This document shows, in pieces, positions 1-5,682 of a stretch of DNA of 5,682 nt (positions are counted from its first letter, which is position 1; every line of letters starts with the position of its first letter). This DNA is from Candidatus Wallbacteria bacterium (lineage in GTDB: Bacteria; Muiribacteriota; UBA6191; JACPRK01): positions 1 through 5,682 of the forward strand of contig JACQFU010000575.1 in NCBI GenBank assembly GCA_016199905.1. The letters are read 5' to 3'. The translations under genes and the position numbers were made by a program. The notes under the pieces were generated by a model, which searched no databases, was not told the origin of the DNA, and worked only from the letters and a program-made list of their open reading frames with translations.

Positions 1-1314
1 GACCAGCGTCTCGGCCCCGCAGCCTGCCCCCAGTGCCACGAGCCCTAGCGCGAATGCGAGTCCGGCGGCCAGCCGCAGCGTCACCTTCCTGGGAGCTCCG
101 GGAGCCGACGCTGCCTGGCGCTTCTCTCCTACGGTCGCCATCCCCAATCCCGCCAACACGGACATCCCCAGCCCGAAGATCCACATGAACTTCGCCGGCC
201 CCCGGAACATCCCCATCCCGGGCAGCACACGCGCCAGCGGCAGGAAGAACGGCGTGCGCGGCCCCAGAGCCATCAGCAGGCAGATCTCCAGCAGCACCAG
301 CCACGGCAGTACTGTCTCGCGGGACTTGCGCCGCGCGGACCGCACCGCCAGCACCAGTGGAACTATTCCGACATAAAAGATGCATTCGGGTATGAAGGCC
401 TGCCCCCAGTACGGGATCGTCAGGTCGTCGCCGAAGAATCGGGGCATCAGGAATGTCAACAGGTTCTCGGGTGCCAAGGAGATCATCGAGACGAACCGCG
501 GATCGAAGCCCGCTCGATTGGAGTCCGAAAGCAGCTCCAGCGCCGGCACCAGCGAGGCCGCGCCGAGAAGGGCCGTGAGAGCGCCAATGCCGAGCGTGAT
601 CGCCGCTAGCCGGCCCAGCCGAGCCGCCGGCGTCTCCGAGAGCAACGCCCCGACGCCCGCCACCACGGCGATGGCGAACCAGGTCAAGTAGAAGAGCTGC
701 GGATAGCCCGAGAGCAGCAGCATCCCCGACGCCGCGGTCGCGCGCGCGAAGGTCCCCTTCGATGGCTCGCGCAGAACGCGCAACACGCCCACGACGACCC
801 AAGGCATCCAGGCGTAGCCGTCGAGAAAGCAGACGTGGCCGCCGTAGATGCGATAGGTCGACTGGGCGCAGAGACTGAATGCGATCCCGGTCAAGATCGG
901 CCCGGGATGCGCGGCACCGGCCTCCCGCCCCAGCATCCAGGCACCGAACTGCCCGAGCAGCGTGTGCAGGAAGCGCGACAGCGAGATCGCCATTCCCAGC
1001 GGCAGCAGGTAGAGCGCGTTCGGCGGATAGAAGATCGCCCCCTGGAACCCCGCCAGATACGGCAGACCTGCGAAGATATGCGGGTTCCAGAGCGGAAGCT
1101 CGCCCGCAAGAAGCCGCTGCTTTGCCCACAGCCTCCAGGGCACGAACATCCGAGGCAGGTCGCCGTCGGCCCATCCCAGCCCTCGGTCCGCTCCCGAAAG
1201 CAGCACCGGCGCGAAGAGCGCCAGGTCGAGCAGCAGAAAGACGGCCAGCGCCCAGCGCCACTCGGTGGCCTCCCCCGGGAGGGCCGCCGCGTCACCGTCG
1301 TGCTTCGATGCCAT
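1..1314 (-). CDS. YfhO-family-like polytopic membrane protein (GT-C glycosyltransferase-like), 3' end beyond the window
   Basis: An uninterrupted minus-strand frame of 438 codons runs off the left edge. The ATG at 1314 is the natural start because an in-frame TAA lies four codons upstream. Seen: a first membrane segment at about residues 18-38, then an outer loop with acidic residues D50 and D52, PLWNP at 74-78, a G-L-P turn at 83-85 and FYPPN at 95-99. Further hydrophobic segments follow, with a W-M-P-W at 169-172, GYPQ at 203-206, a P257-E260-S263-R267 stretch and a G-M-F-R-G-P-A-K-F segment near 368-376. At least nine membrane segments are visible. Known: this loop layout (acidic loop, PLWNP, FYPPN) is typical of YfhO-like proteins, membrane enzymes that transfer sugars from lipid carriers; B. 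subtilis YfhO takes part in teichoic acid glycosylation, and family members usually exceed 700 residues. Inferred: an outer-face glycosyltransferase with D50 or D52 as catalytic candidates. Donor and acceptor are unknown, and other GT-C families remain possible. No Shine-Dalgarno precedes the ATG. Confidence 0.82.
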   Translation of the reverse strand, partial: MASKHDGDAAALPGEATEWRWALAVFLLLDLALFAPVLLSGADRGLGWADGDLPRMFVPWRLWAKQRLLAGELPLWNPHIFAGLPYLAGFQGAIFYPPNALYLLPLGMAISLSRFLHTLLGQFGAWMLGREAGAAHPGPILTGIAFSLCAQSTYRIYGGHVCFLDGYAWMPWVVVGVLRVLREPSKGTFARATAASGMLLLSGYPQLFYLTWFAIAVVAGVGALLSETPAARLGRLAAITLGIGALTALLGAASLVPALELLSDSNRAGFDPRFVSMISLAPENLLTFLMPRFFGDDLTIPYWGQAFIPECIFYVGIVPLVLAVRSARRKSRETVLPWLVLLEICLLMALGPRTPFFLPLARVLPGMGMFRGPAKFMWIFGLGMSVLAGLGMATVGEKRQAASAPGAPRKVTLRLAAGLAFALGLVALGAGCGAETLV

Positions 1315-1322
1315 GGCGGCGG

Positions 1323-1328
1323 ATTATA
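1323..1328 (-). promoter_or_regulatory. Candidate -10 element (TATAAT) for the YfhO-like gene
   Basis: On the minus strand the hexamer is a perfect TATAAT, unusual in DNA this rich in GC. Its last base is 8 nt from the ATG at 1314. Transcription would then start near 1316 and leave a 2 nt leader, so the message would be leaderless. The hexamer at the usual -35 spacing (GTGGCG, 1346-1351) is a poor match, so a standard sigma-70 promoter is not fully supported. The hexamer also supplies the in-frame TAA upstream of the gene, so its presence may be chance. Confidence 0.35.
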
Positions 1329-1417
1329 GCAACGTCGGGCCCCTTCGCCACGCAGACGCGGAGGAACGCGCGGCTGAAATCATCGCGGGCGGCCTCGAGC
1401 CCTTGAGCTTCTGAAGA

Positions 1418-1426
1418 TGCTAAAGT
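1418..1426 (+). promoter_or_regulatory. Candidate extended -10 element (TGC-TAAAGT) for the spermidine-synthase-like gene
   Basis: A TGn followed by TAAAGT (4 of 6 matches to TATAAT, and fitting the looser TAnnnT pattern) ends 12 nt before the ATG at 1439. The predicted transcription start near 1433 leaves a leader of about 6 nt, too short for a Shine-Dalgarno. A TTGAGC at 1403-1408 is only 12 bp away, too near to act as its -35. The element mirrors the arrangement at the opposite start, which is the main reason to list it. Confidence 0.25.
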
Positions 1427-1438
1427 AGCCAGCCTGCA

Positions 1439-3847
1439 ATGAAAGTGACCACCTTGGATCAGCGCGCCTCCCAGGCGCCCGCGGCGCGAGCCCGCCTGTT
1501 CGGAATGTTTCTCGTCTCCGGGTCGCTGATGCTCTTCGAGCTGACCCTCACCAGACTGCTGTCGGTCACACTCTGGTATCACTTCGCCTCCTTCGCCATC
1601 TCCATCGCGCTCTTCGGAACGGCCGCCGCCGGTGTCCTCGGCACTCTGGAAAGGTTGCGACGCCGCCTGGACGCGCTGAGTCAGGGCCTGGGCTGGTTGG
1701 CCATCTATCAGGCCCTGGGCATGGTGCTGTCGGCAGACGTCTTCCTCAGGTTCGATCTGCGGCCCCACGTCACGCTCTTCTGGTGCGTGAAGTTTCTTAC
1801 GGCCCTGGTCCTTTTTGCCGTGCCGTTCCTGCTGGGAGGATGGATCATCCTGGACCTGCTGCGCCGCCGGGAAGCCCCCGTCGGGCTGCTCTACGGCTGC
1901 GATCTCGCAGGAGCCGCCGCCGCTTGCGTCGCTTTCGTCCCGCTGCTGGACCGCGTCAGCGGCCCGGGTGCCGCGTTGCTCGCCGCGGGTCTTTCCCTGG
2001 CCAGCGTCTTCTTCCTGGAGCCCAGGGGAGTTAGCGTGCGCGCGCGCGCGACGCTGGCACTCCTGCTGGTCCTCGCCGGTCTCGTCGCCAACGAGTCGGG
2101 GATCTGGCCGTGGTTCCACCTGCGTCGCGGAAAGACCTACGACGAAGAAAATGTCCTCTACGAGAAGTGGAACGCGTTCTGCCGCATCACCATATTCGGC
2201 GAGGATTTCTGGTACTTCGCTCTCGGAAGGAGAGCGCAGGGCTGGGGATTGAGCCCCACTTACGAGGGCCCCGTGCCCCGACAGTACTGGCTCGAGCAAG
2301 ACGGCAGCGCCGGCACGCCGATCACCGAATTCCACGGCGATCTGAAGGAAGTCCAGCACCTGCTCCACGACGTCACCAGCGCAGCCTACAGATATCGCCA
2401 GCAGAAGAGCGCCCTCGTCATCGGAGGAGGAGGAGGCCGTGACATCCTCTCGGCCCTGGCCTCGGGCGCCACGACCGTGACAGCCGTCGAGATCAACCCC
2501 GACATCGTCGATGCCGTGGAGCATCGGTTCCGCTCTTTCACGGGCGGCCCCTACAGCTATCCGGGTGTTCGCGCCGTCGTGGACGAGGGGCGCAGCTACC
2601 TGTCCCGCTCGCCCGACCGCTACGACGTCATCCAGATCTCCCTCATCGACTCATTCGCATCGTCGGCGGCCGGCGGCTACGTCTTCAGCGAGAGCGCCCT
2701 GTACACCGTCGAGGCGATGGAGCGCTACCTCGACCACTTGACCCCCGACGGCACGCTGGCGATCGCCCGGTGGTACCTGACCGACGAGCCGCTCGAAATC
2801 ATGCGTTTGGCAACCCTGGTCCGCGAAGTCCTGGAGAAACGCGGCATCACCGACGCGGCGGCCCATGTCGCGATCCTGCGCTGCCAGTTCGTCGGCACAG
2901 TGCTGGTGAAGCTCTCGGCCTTCACGGCGGCCGACCTACAGGCCTTGCGCAAGCTCTGCGCCGACGAGCGGTTCTCTCTGGCAACCGAGGCCAGCCCGCG
3001 AAGCTTCGTCTCCAAGCTGCTGTCGAGCCCGGACTGGCGGCAGATCGTGGAGGACTTGCCGTTCGACATCGGCCCGACGACCGATGACCGGCCCTTCTTT
3101 TTCCATCCGCTCAAGCCGACCAGCTTTCGAAGGCTCTTCTCGATGATGGGAGGCATGGTGCCGAACATGCAGGCCATCTGGCTGCTCGCCGGGCTGGTGC
3201 CCGTGACCGGGCTTCTGGCGATGACGGCACTCTTTGCTCCGCTCTGGTTGACGAAACAGCTCGGCAAGCCGCCGGTGGCGATCGGTCGCAGCGCCGCGAC
3301 CATGCGAGCGATCATCGCCTACTTCGCGACTCTGGGAGCGGCCTACATGCTGGTGGAGATGAGCCTTCTCGGGCGGCTCGTTACCGTGCTGGGTCACCCG
3401 ACCTACGCGATCTCCGTCGTGCTCGCCGTGATGCTGCTGGGCAGCGCCGCCGGAAGCGCGGTCGCTCAACGAGTCGCTGCCTGCCGCGCGCCCGGGAAGA
3501 CCTTCGGCGCCCTTCTGGTCAGCCTGTCCATCACGCTGGCGGCGATGACGTGGATCTGGCCGGCAGTGCTCGGCCTGCCGACCTGGATCCGGATCGGCAT
3601 CGTGCTGCTGACGGTCGGGCCCACCGCGTTCTTCATGGGAATGCCGTTCTCGATGGGCTTGGAGAGGCTTGGCGACGACGAGGGCACCTTGGCCTGGGCC
3701 TGGGCGGCCAACGGCGCGCTCTCGGTCTTCGCGGGCACGGCTACCACCTGGATCGCCGTGCTCTGGGGGTTCCACACGGTGCTGGGGGCGGCCGTGGCCG
3801 CCTACGCGTTGGCGGGCATCCTCTATCGCCGCGGCATCGGGGCGTAG
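1439..3847 (+). CDS. Fused polytopic membrane protein with central spermidine-synthase-like SAM-binding domain
   Basis: A complete 802-residue protein. The ATG at 1439 is fixed by an in-frame TAA 18 nt upstream. Residues about 20-220 form an N-terminal membrane bundle with the family-typical E34/R39 helix and an LWYHFA segment (45-50). Residues about 230-570 are soluble: a YEKWNAF-R strand (241-249), an L-E-Q-D-G-x-A-G-T-P segment (285-294), the glycine-rich SAM loop G329-G333 followed by R334-D335, acidic E351 in VEIN (ribose-binding position), D382-E383-G-R, a YDVI strand (395-398) and DDRPFFFH (549-556). Residues about 577-800 form a second membrane bundle with E640, LGHPTY (651-656), FMGMPFSMGL (732-741) and AWAWAANGA (752-760). 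Known: this architecture is annotated as fused MFS/spermidine synthase-like; substrates are mostly unknown. Odd: Ser401 stands where true aminopropyltransferases have their catalytic Asp, although D404 remains, so polyamine synthesis is doubtful. A membrane-linked SAM-dependent or SAM-sensing role is inference. No Shine-Dalgarno is visible. Confidence 0.9.
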   Translation: MKVTTLDQRASQAPAARARLFGMFLVSGSLMLFELTLTRLLSVTLWYHFASFAISIALFGTAAAGVLGTLERLRRRLDALSQGLGWLAIYQALGMVLSADVFLRFDLRPHVTLFWCVKFLTALVLFAVPFLLGGWIILDLLRRREAPVGLLYGCDLAGAAAACVAFVPLLDRVSGPGAALLAAGLSLASVFFLEPRGVSVRARATLALLLVLAGLVANESGIWPWFHLRRGKTYDEENVLYEKWNAFCRITIFGEDFWYFALGRRAQGWGLSPTYEGPVPRQYWLEQDGSAGTPITEFHGDLKEVQHLLHDVTSAAYRYRQQKSALVIGGGGGRDILSALASGATTVTAVEINPDIVDAVEHRFRSFTGGPYSYPGVRAVVDEGRSYLSRSPDRYDVIQISLIDSFASSAAGGYVFSESALYTVEAMERYLDHLTPDGTLAIARWYLTDEPLEIMRLATLVREVLEKRGITDAAAHVAILRCQFVGTVLVKLSAFTAADLQALRKLCADERFSLATEASPRSFVSKLLSSPDWRQIVEDLPFDIGPTTDDRPFFFHPLKPTSFRRLFSMMGGMVPNMQAIWLLAGLVPVTGLLAMTALFAPLWLTKQLGKPPVAIGRSAATMRAIIAYFATLGAAYMLVEMSLLGRLVTVLGHPTYAISVVLAVMLLGSAAGSAVAQRVAACRAPGKTFGALLVSLSITLAAMTWIWPAVLGLPTWIRIGIVLLTVGPTAFFMGMPFSMGLERLGDDEGTLAWAWAANGALSVFAGTATTWIAVLWGFHTVLGAAVAAYALAGILYRRGIGA

Positions 3848-3911
3848 TCTCTCGGCGAGCTCCTGCTTGCGCTCGGCCCGGGCTTGTCGAGGGGCGGCCA
3901 TTTGCTTTGAC

Positions 3912-3933
3912 CATGCCGTTTCCCACGGCCATG
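3912..3933. other. Imperfect hairpin 65 bp downstream of the spermidine-synthase-like gene
   Basis: The arms CATGCCGT (3912-3919) and ACGGCCATG (3925-3933) pair over eight base pairs with one bulged C around a 5 nt loop. It lacks a following T-run on the plus strand, so it is not a standard Rho-independent terminator. It could mark the 3' end of the upstream transcript or be a chance palindrome in GC-rich DNA. Confidence 0.25.
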
Positions 3934-3946
3934 CGGACAGAATCGG

Positions 3947-4020
3947 CGGGGCCAGCCTGCAATTTGTCCTCGGAGTTGCCGATATCCGTAGCAGGCCCCG
4001 TCTCTCTGTGTCGGGACGGG
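3947..4020 (+). promoter_or_regulatory. Candidate structured 5' leader with two mutually exclusive stems before the Ig-repeat gene
   Basis: Stem A pairs CGGGGCC (3947-3953) with GGCCCCG (3994-4000), extended by TGC (3958-3960) with GCA (3991-3993) across a 4 nt bulge. Stem B pairs CCCGTCTC (3997-4004) with GGGACGGG (4013-4020), eight pairs with one G-U wobble around an 8 nt loop. Both use bases 3997-4000, so they cannot form together. Stem B ends 21 nt before the ATG at 4042. This resembles a switching leader, but no known riboswitch class is recognised, no transcription start is known and GC-rich DNA forms such stems by chance. Confidence 0.25.
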
Positions 4021-4041
4021 CGGCCATTCGCGAGCAAAACG

Positions 4042-4122
4042 ATGGGCTTCTCGACCCGAAATACCTTCAGGCCTCTGCTGGCGCTGCTCCTTGCGCTGAT
4101 TGCGGCGGCACCGCTGGCGGCG
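4042..4122 (+). other. Predicted Sec signal peptide of the Ig-repeat protein
   Basis: Residues 1-27 show a short polar N-region with two arginines (R6, R10), a hydrophobic core from about L12 to A23 and a small-residue end (P-L-A-A before Q28). Cleavage after A26 or A27 is likely. No Cys follows the cleavage region, so a lipoprotein signal is excluded, and there is no twin-arginine motif. Confidence 0.8.
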
Positions 4123-5682
4123 CAGCCGAAGCTGACCCTCATCGGGTTCATCCCGGCAGACACGATCGTAACCAACCTGGGCCAAGCGACCATCCGTTTC
4201 GACATCGCCAACACCCCTGCCAACAAGTGCGACGTGACGCTGTTCCGCGACGACGGCGCCTCGACGTTGGTGGCCGGTCTGACGCCGGGCACGGGTCCGT
4301 TCACGATCACCGTTCCGCTGCCGCGCGGCACCGACGGTAGGCGGGTCAGCTTCTCCGGCATCGTGCAGGACACCGTCACGGGCCAGCTGGCCGCGGGCAA
4401 TCGACAGCTCTCGATCATCGCCGACGACACGGCCCCTCAGCCGCCGACGATCCAGTCGCCGGCCTTCCCGGCCACCGTCAACACCAACGTTCTCACGGTG
4501 GTTGGCAAGGTGTTGAAGGCCGACGGCACGCCCGAGACCTCCGGCACCGTGATCATCACCCGCGTCGATCCGCCCAACGCGGGCAGCGTCATCGGCGCCG
4601 GCGCGATTCGTCTGGATGGCAACTTCACGGCCACCGCGGACCTGACGAGCTTCACGACCGGTGTCGCCTCCAACATCGCGTTCCGGGCCGACGACGGCGC
4701 CGGCAACAAGAGCACGACCATCCAGCGAGTCGTAACAAAAGCTCAGGCCAAGGACCCGACGATCCAGAACGCCACGATGGACCCGCCGGGCGGCACCGTG
4801 ACGAACAACCCCGCGGTGCTGATCCGCGGTTCGGTCACGGGCACCCAGGGCCCCTTCACGGTGAACTTCCTGGTCGACGGGTTCCTGGAGAGCCAGGTCA
4901 TCCTGCTCAACAGCGGCGACAGTTTCACCCACACGCTGACGCTGGCGACCGACGGCATCCATACCATCCAGCTGCGCGCCCAGAACAGCAACACTCCGAC
5001 CAACAGCGGCGTGCTGTTGACGCTGGGACAGATCACGCTGGATCGCGTTGCTCCGGCGGCGCCGGTCATCATCGAGCCCAATCCCGTGGGCCCGACGCCG
5101 ATCGTGACGTCGGGGACGCTGCGGGTGCGCGGCTTCTCTGGCGAGCGCAAGCCGAGCACCACTGCGACCGTGGCGCCGGTGGTGCTGGTGAGCGGCCCGC
5201 CCAATGCCAGCTTCTCGCCCGCCTCGCCGCTTGCGATCGACAACTCCACGGGTCAGTTCGAAACGCTGGTGAACGTGTCGAACCTGGAGGACGGCCAGCA
5301 TCGCATCGCCTTCGCGGTTCGCGACGCGGCCGGCAACTCGGGCCCCGGCTCCAGCGTCGACGTCTTCTTCATCAAGGACACCAAGGCCCCGATCATCGAC
5401 CAGGTACGCGTCAACGGGACCATCGCGCCGCAGACCAATCCCGAGATCTACGTGGGCCAAGCGGCCGTCCAGATCCAGTTGCGTATCAGCAAGGAGCTGG
5501 TGAACGTGCCGAAGCTCGAGATCGCGCAGGCGGGCGGCAGCGTCCTTCCGGCGGGCGTTTCGAGCAACACGGCCACGGTCTTCAACTACTCCTACGGAGT
5601 CATTCCCGGCTTCGACGGACCGGCGCGCATCCAGGTCTCCAACGGCCGCGACCGCGCGGGCAACGTGCTGACTGCCGCGATA
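4042..5682 (+). CDS. Secreted multi-domain Ig-like repeat protein, 3' end beyond the window
   Basis: An open frame of 547 codons from the ATG at 4042 reaches the right edge without a stop. The start was chosen because it places a typical signal peptide at the N-terminus (R6 and R10, then a Leu/Ala core to about A27). The frame is also open upstream, with ATGs at 3913 and 3931, but these would bury the signal. After the signal the protein is rich in Thr, Val, Asn, Gly and Pro with short beta-strand-like stretches and only one Cys (C63). It falls into at least five units of about 100-110 residues (see the repeat entry). Known: D-x-A-G-N motifs and D-x-x-A-P linkers are common in bacterial Ig-like folds of surface and secreted proteins. 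Inferred: an exported structural, adhesive or binding protein. No catalytic domain or sorting signal is visible yet; these often lie at the missing C-terminus. No strong Shine-Dalgarno precedes the start. Confidence 0.85.
   Translation, partial: MGFSTRNTFRPLLALLLALIAAAPLAAQPKLTLIGFIPADTIVTNLGQATIRFDIANTPANKCDVTLFRDDGASTLVAGLTPGTGPFTITVPLPRGTDGRRVSFSGIVQDTVTGQLAAGNRQLSIIADDTAPQPPTIQSPAFPATVNTNVLTVVGKVLKADGTPETSGTVIITRVDPPNAGSVIGAGAIRLDGNFTATADLTSFTTGVASNIAFRADDGAGNKSTTIQRVVTKAQAKDPTIQNATMDPPGGTVTNNPAVLIRGSVTGTQGPFTVNFLVDGFLESQVILLNSGDSFTHTLTLATDGIHTIQLRAQNSNTPTNSGVLLTLGQITLDRVAPAAPVIIEPNPVGPTPIVTSGTLRVRGFSGERKPSTTATVAPVVLVSGPPNASFSPASPLAIDNSTGQFETLVNVSNLEDGQHRIAFAVRDAAGNSGPGSSVDVFFIKDTKAPIIDQVRVNGTIAPQTNPEIYVGQAAVQIQLRISKELVNVPKLEIAQAGGSVLPAGVSSNTATVFNYSYGVIPGFDGPARIQVSNGRDRAGNVLTAAI
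4123..5682 (+). repeat. Tandem Ig-like domain array (five or more units of about 108 residues)
   Basis: Equivalent late-strand motifs recur at D110 (degenerate, I-V-Q-D), D218-G-A-G-N222, Q314 (degenerate, L-R-A-Q-N), D428-A-A-G-N432 and D537-R-A-G-N541, giving spacings of 108, 96, 114 and 109 residues. Inter-domain linkers ending in Pro recur in step: D-D-T-A-P132, K-D-P239, D-R-V-A-P338 and K-D-T-K-A-P450. Approximate units are residues 28-127, 128-236, 237-336, 337-446 and 447-547 and beyond. The repeats are strongly diverged at the sequence level, pointing to an old array rather than recent DNA duplication. The exact Ig-like subfamily cannot be decided by eye. Confidence 0.7.

Larger units (their letters stand above)
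1315..1438. promoter_or_regulatory. Divergent intergenic region between the YfhO-like gene and the spermidine-synthase-like gene
   Basis: This 124 bp stretch separates two divergent start codons and must hold the promoters of both genes unless the transcripts begin further inside. It contains AT-rich hexamers next to each start (listed separately) and a 9 bp odd palindrome at 1408-1416. No Shine-Dalgarno-like GGAGG precedes either ATG. I see no clear operator with long symmetrical arms and no small ORF worth calling. The in-frame stops immediately upstream of both ATGs rule out longer proteins on either side. Confidence 0.6.
3848..4041. other. Intergenic region between the spermidine-synthase-like gene and the Ig-repeat gene
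   Basis: This 194 bp gap holds no convincing gene, though the frame of the downstream protein stays open through it and has ATGs at 3913 and 3931. It contains an imperfect hairpin at 3912-3933 and a structured zone at 3947-4020 (both listed). No T-tract follows any stem, so no intrinsic terminator is supported for the upstream gene. A TTGACC at 3907-3912 resembles a -35, but no -10-like hexamer lies at suitable spacing. An 11 bp direct repeat (GGGCGGCCATT) occurs at 3892-3902 and 4018-4028. Confidence 0.5.

Noticed and set aside
835..1406. Overlapping plus-strand open frames opposite the YfhO-like gene
   Set aside because: Arg/Pro/Ala-rich translations with no motifs; the minus-strand frame has membrane segments and family motifs.
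2423..2441. A strong internal Shine-Dalgarno-like GGAGGAGGAGGAGG followed by GTG
   Set aside because: It encodes the glycine-rich SAM loop G329-G333. The following GTG is out of frame and opens no plausible gene.
1292..2524. A 410-codon antisense open frame opposite the spermidine-synthase-like gene
   Set aside because: It is Gln/Glu/Gly/Arg-rich without domain signatures, overlaps the YfhO-like start and opposes a gene with clear motifs. It is a codon-bias shadow.
3907..3912. TTGACC as a -35 element for the Ig-repeat gene
   Set aside because: No -10-like hexamer at 16-18 bp; the nearest weak one (CAGAAT, 3938-3943) is 25 bp away.
1428..3963. A 13-base exact repeat (GCCAGCCTGCAAT) at 1428-1440 and 3951-3963, each upstream of or at a gene start
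   Set aside because: One copy overlaps the ATG of the fused gene and the other lies about 80 nt ahead of the next gene, so positions do not match. One such repeat is expected by chance at this length and composition.
2936..4027. A 363-codon antisense open frame
   Set aside because: It has the same shadow character, and its start lies in the intergenic gap with no ribosome binding site or recognisable protein features.
3892..4028. An 11-base direct repeat (GGGCGGCCATT) in the gap, copies 126 bp apart
   Set aside because: Too short and GC-rich to separate from chance, with no symmetry or target-site features suggesting a mobile element or operator.
3823..5460. A 545-codon antisense open frame opposite the Ig-repeat gene
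   Set aside because: Its translation is Arg/Gly/Asp/His-rich low-complexity sequence without motifs, as expected for the mirror of a GC3-biased gene. The plus strand has a signal peptide and repeated Ig-like motifs.

Overview
This 5.7 kb, strongly GC-rich window is ordinary bacterial chromosomal-type DNA. It carries three cell-envelope genes, two of them cut by the window edges. The high GC content, GC-rich third codon positions, a secreted Ig-repeat protein and a fused membrane/spermidine-synthase-like protein suit a large-genome soil or sediment lineage such as Acidobacteriota, Planctomycetota, a myxobacterial group or a candidate phylum. Nothing in the sequence fixes the phylum, so this is inference only.

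Layout: positions 1-1314 on the minus strand hold the first 438 codons of a polytopic membrane protein of the YfhO / GT-C glycosyltransferase-like type, which continues past the left edge. A 124 bp divergent intergenic region (1315-1438) has a TATAAT hexamer just ahead of the minus-strand start and a weaker TGn-TAAAGT element just ahead of the plus-strand start. Both lie so close to the ATG that transcripts would be leaderless or nearly so. Positions 1439-3847 (+) hold a complete 802-residue protein: an N-terminal membrane bundle, a central SAM-binding spermidine-synthase-like domain and a C-terminal membrane bundle. A 194 bp gap (3848-4041) contains several potential RNA stems, two of which are mutually exclusive. 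From 4042 to the right edge (+) runs a signal-peptide-bearing secreted protein built of at least five Ig-like repeats of about 108 residues, with no stop before the edge.

The three genes share a theme (envelope, membrane, exported protein), but no operon or pathway links them clearly. Genes 1 and 2 are divergent. Genes 2 and 3 are co-oriented but separated by a gap long enough for a separate promoter. The most distinctive points are the apparent loss of the catalytic Asp of true aminopropyltransferases in gene 2, the switch-like leader before gene 3, and the lack of Shine-Dalgarno sequences at all three starts. I see no mobile element, CRISPR array, tRNA, rRNA or defence system, and no convincing new multi-gene system.
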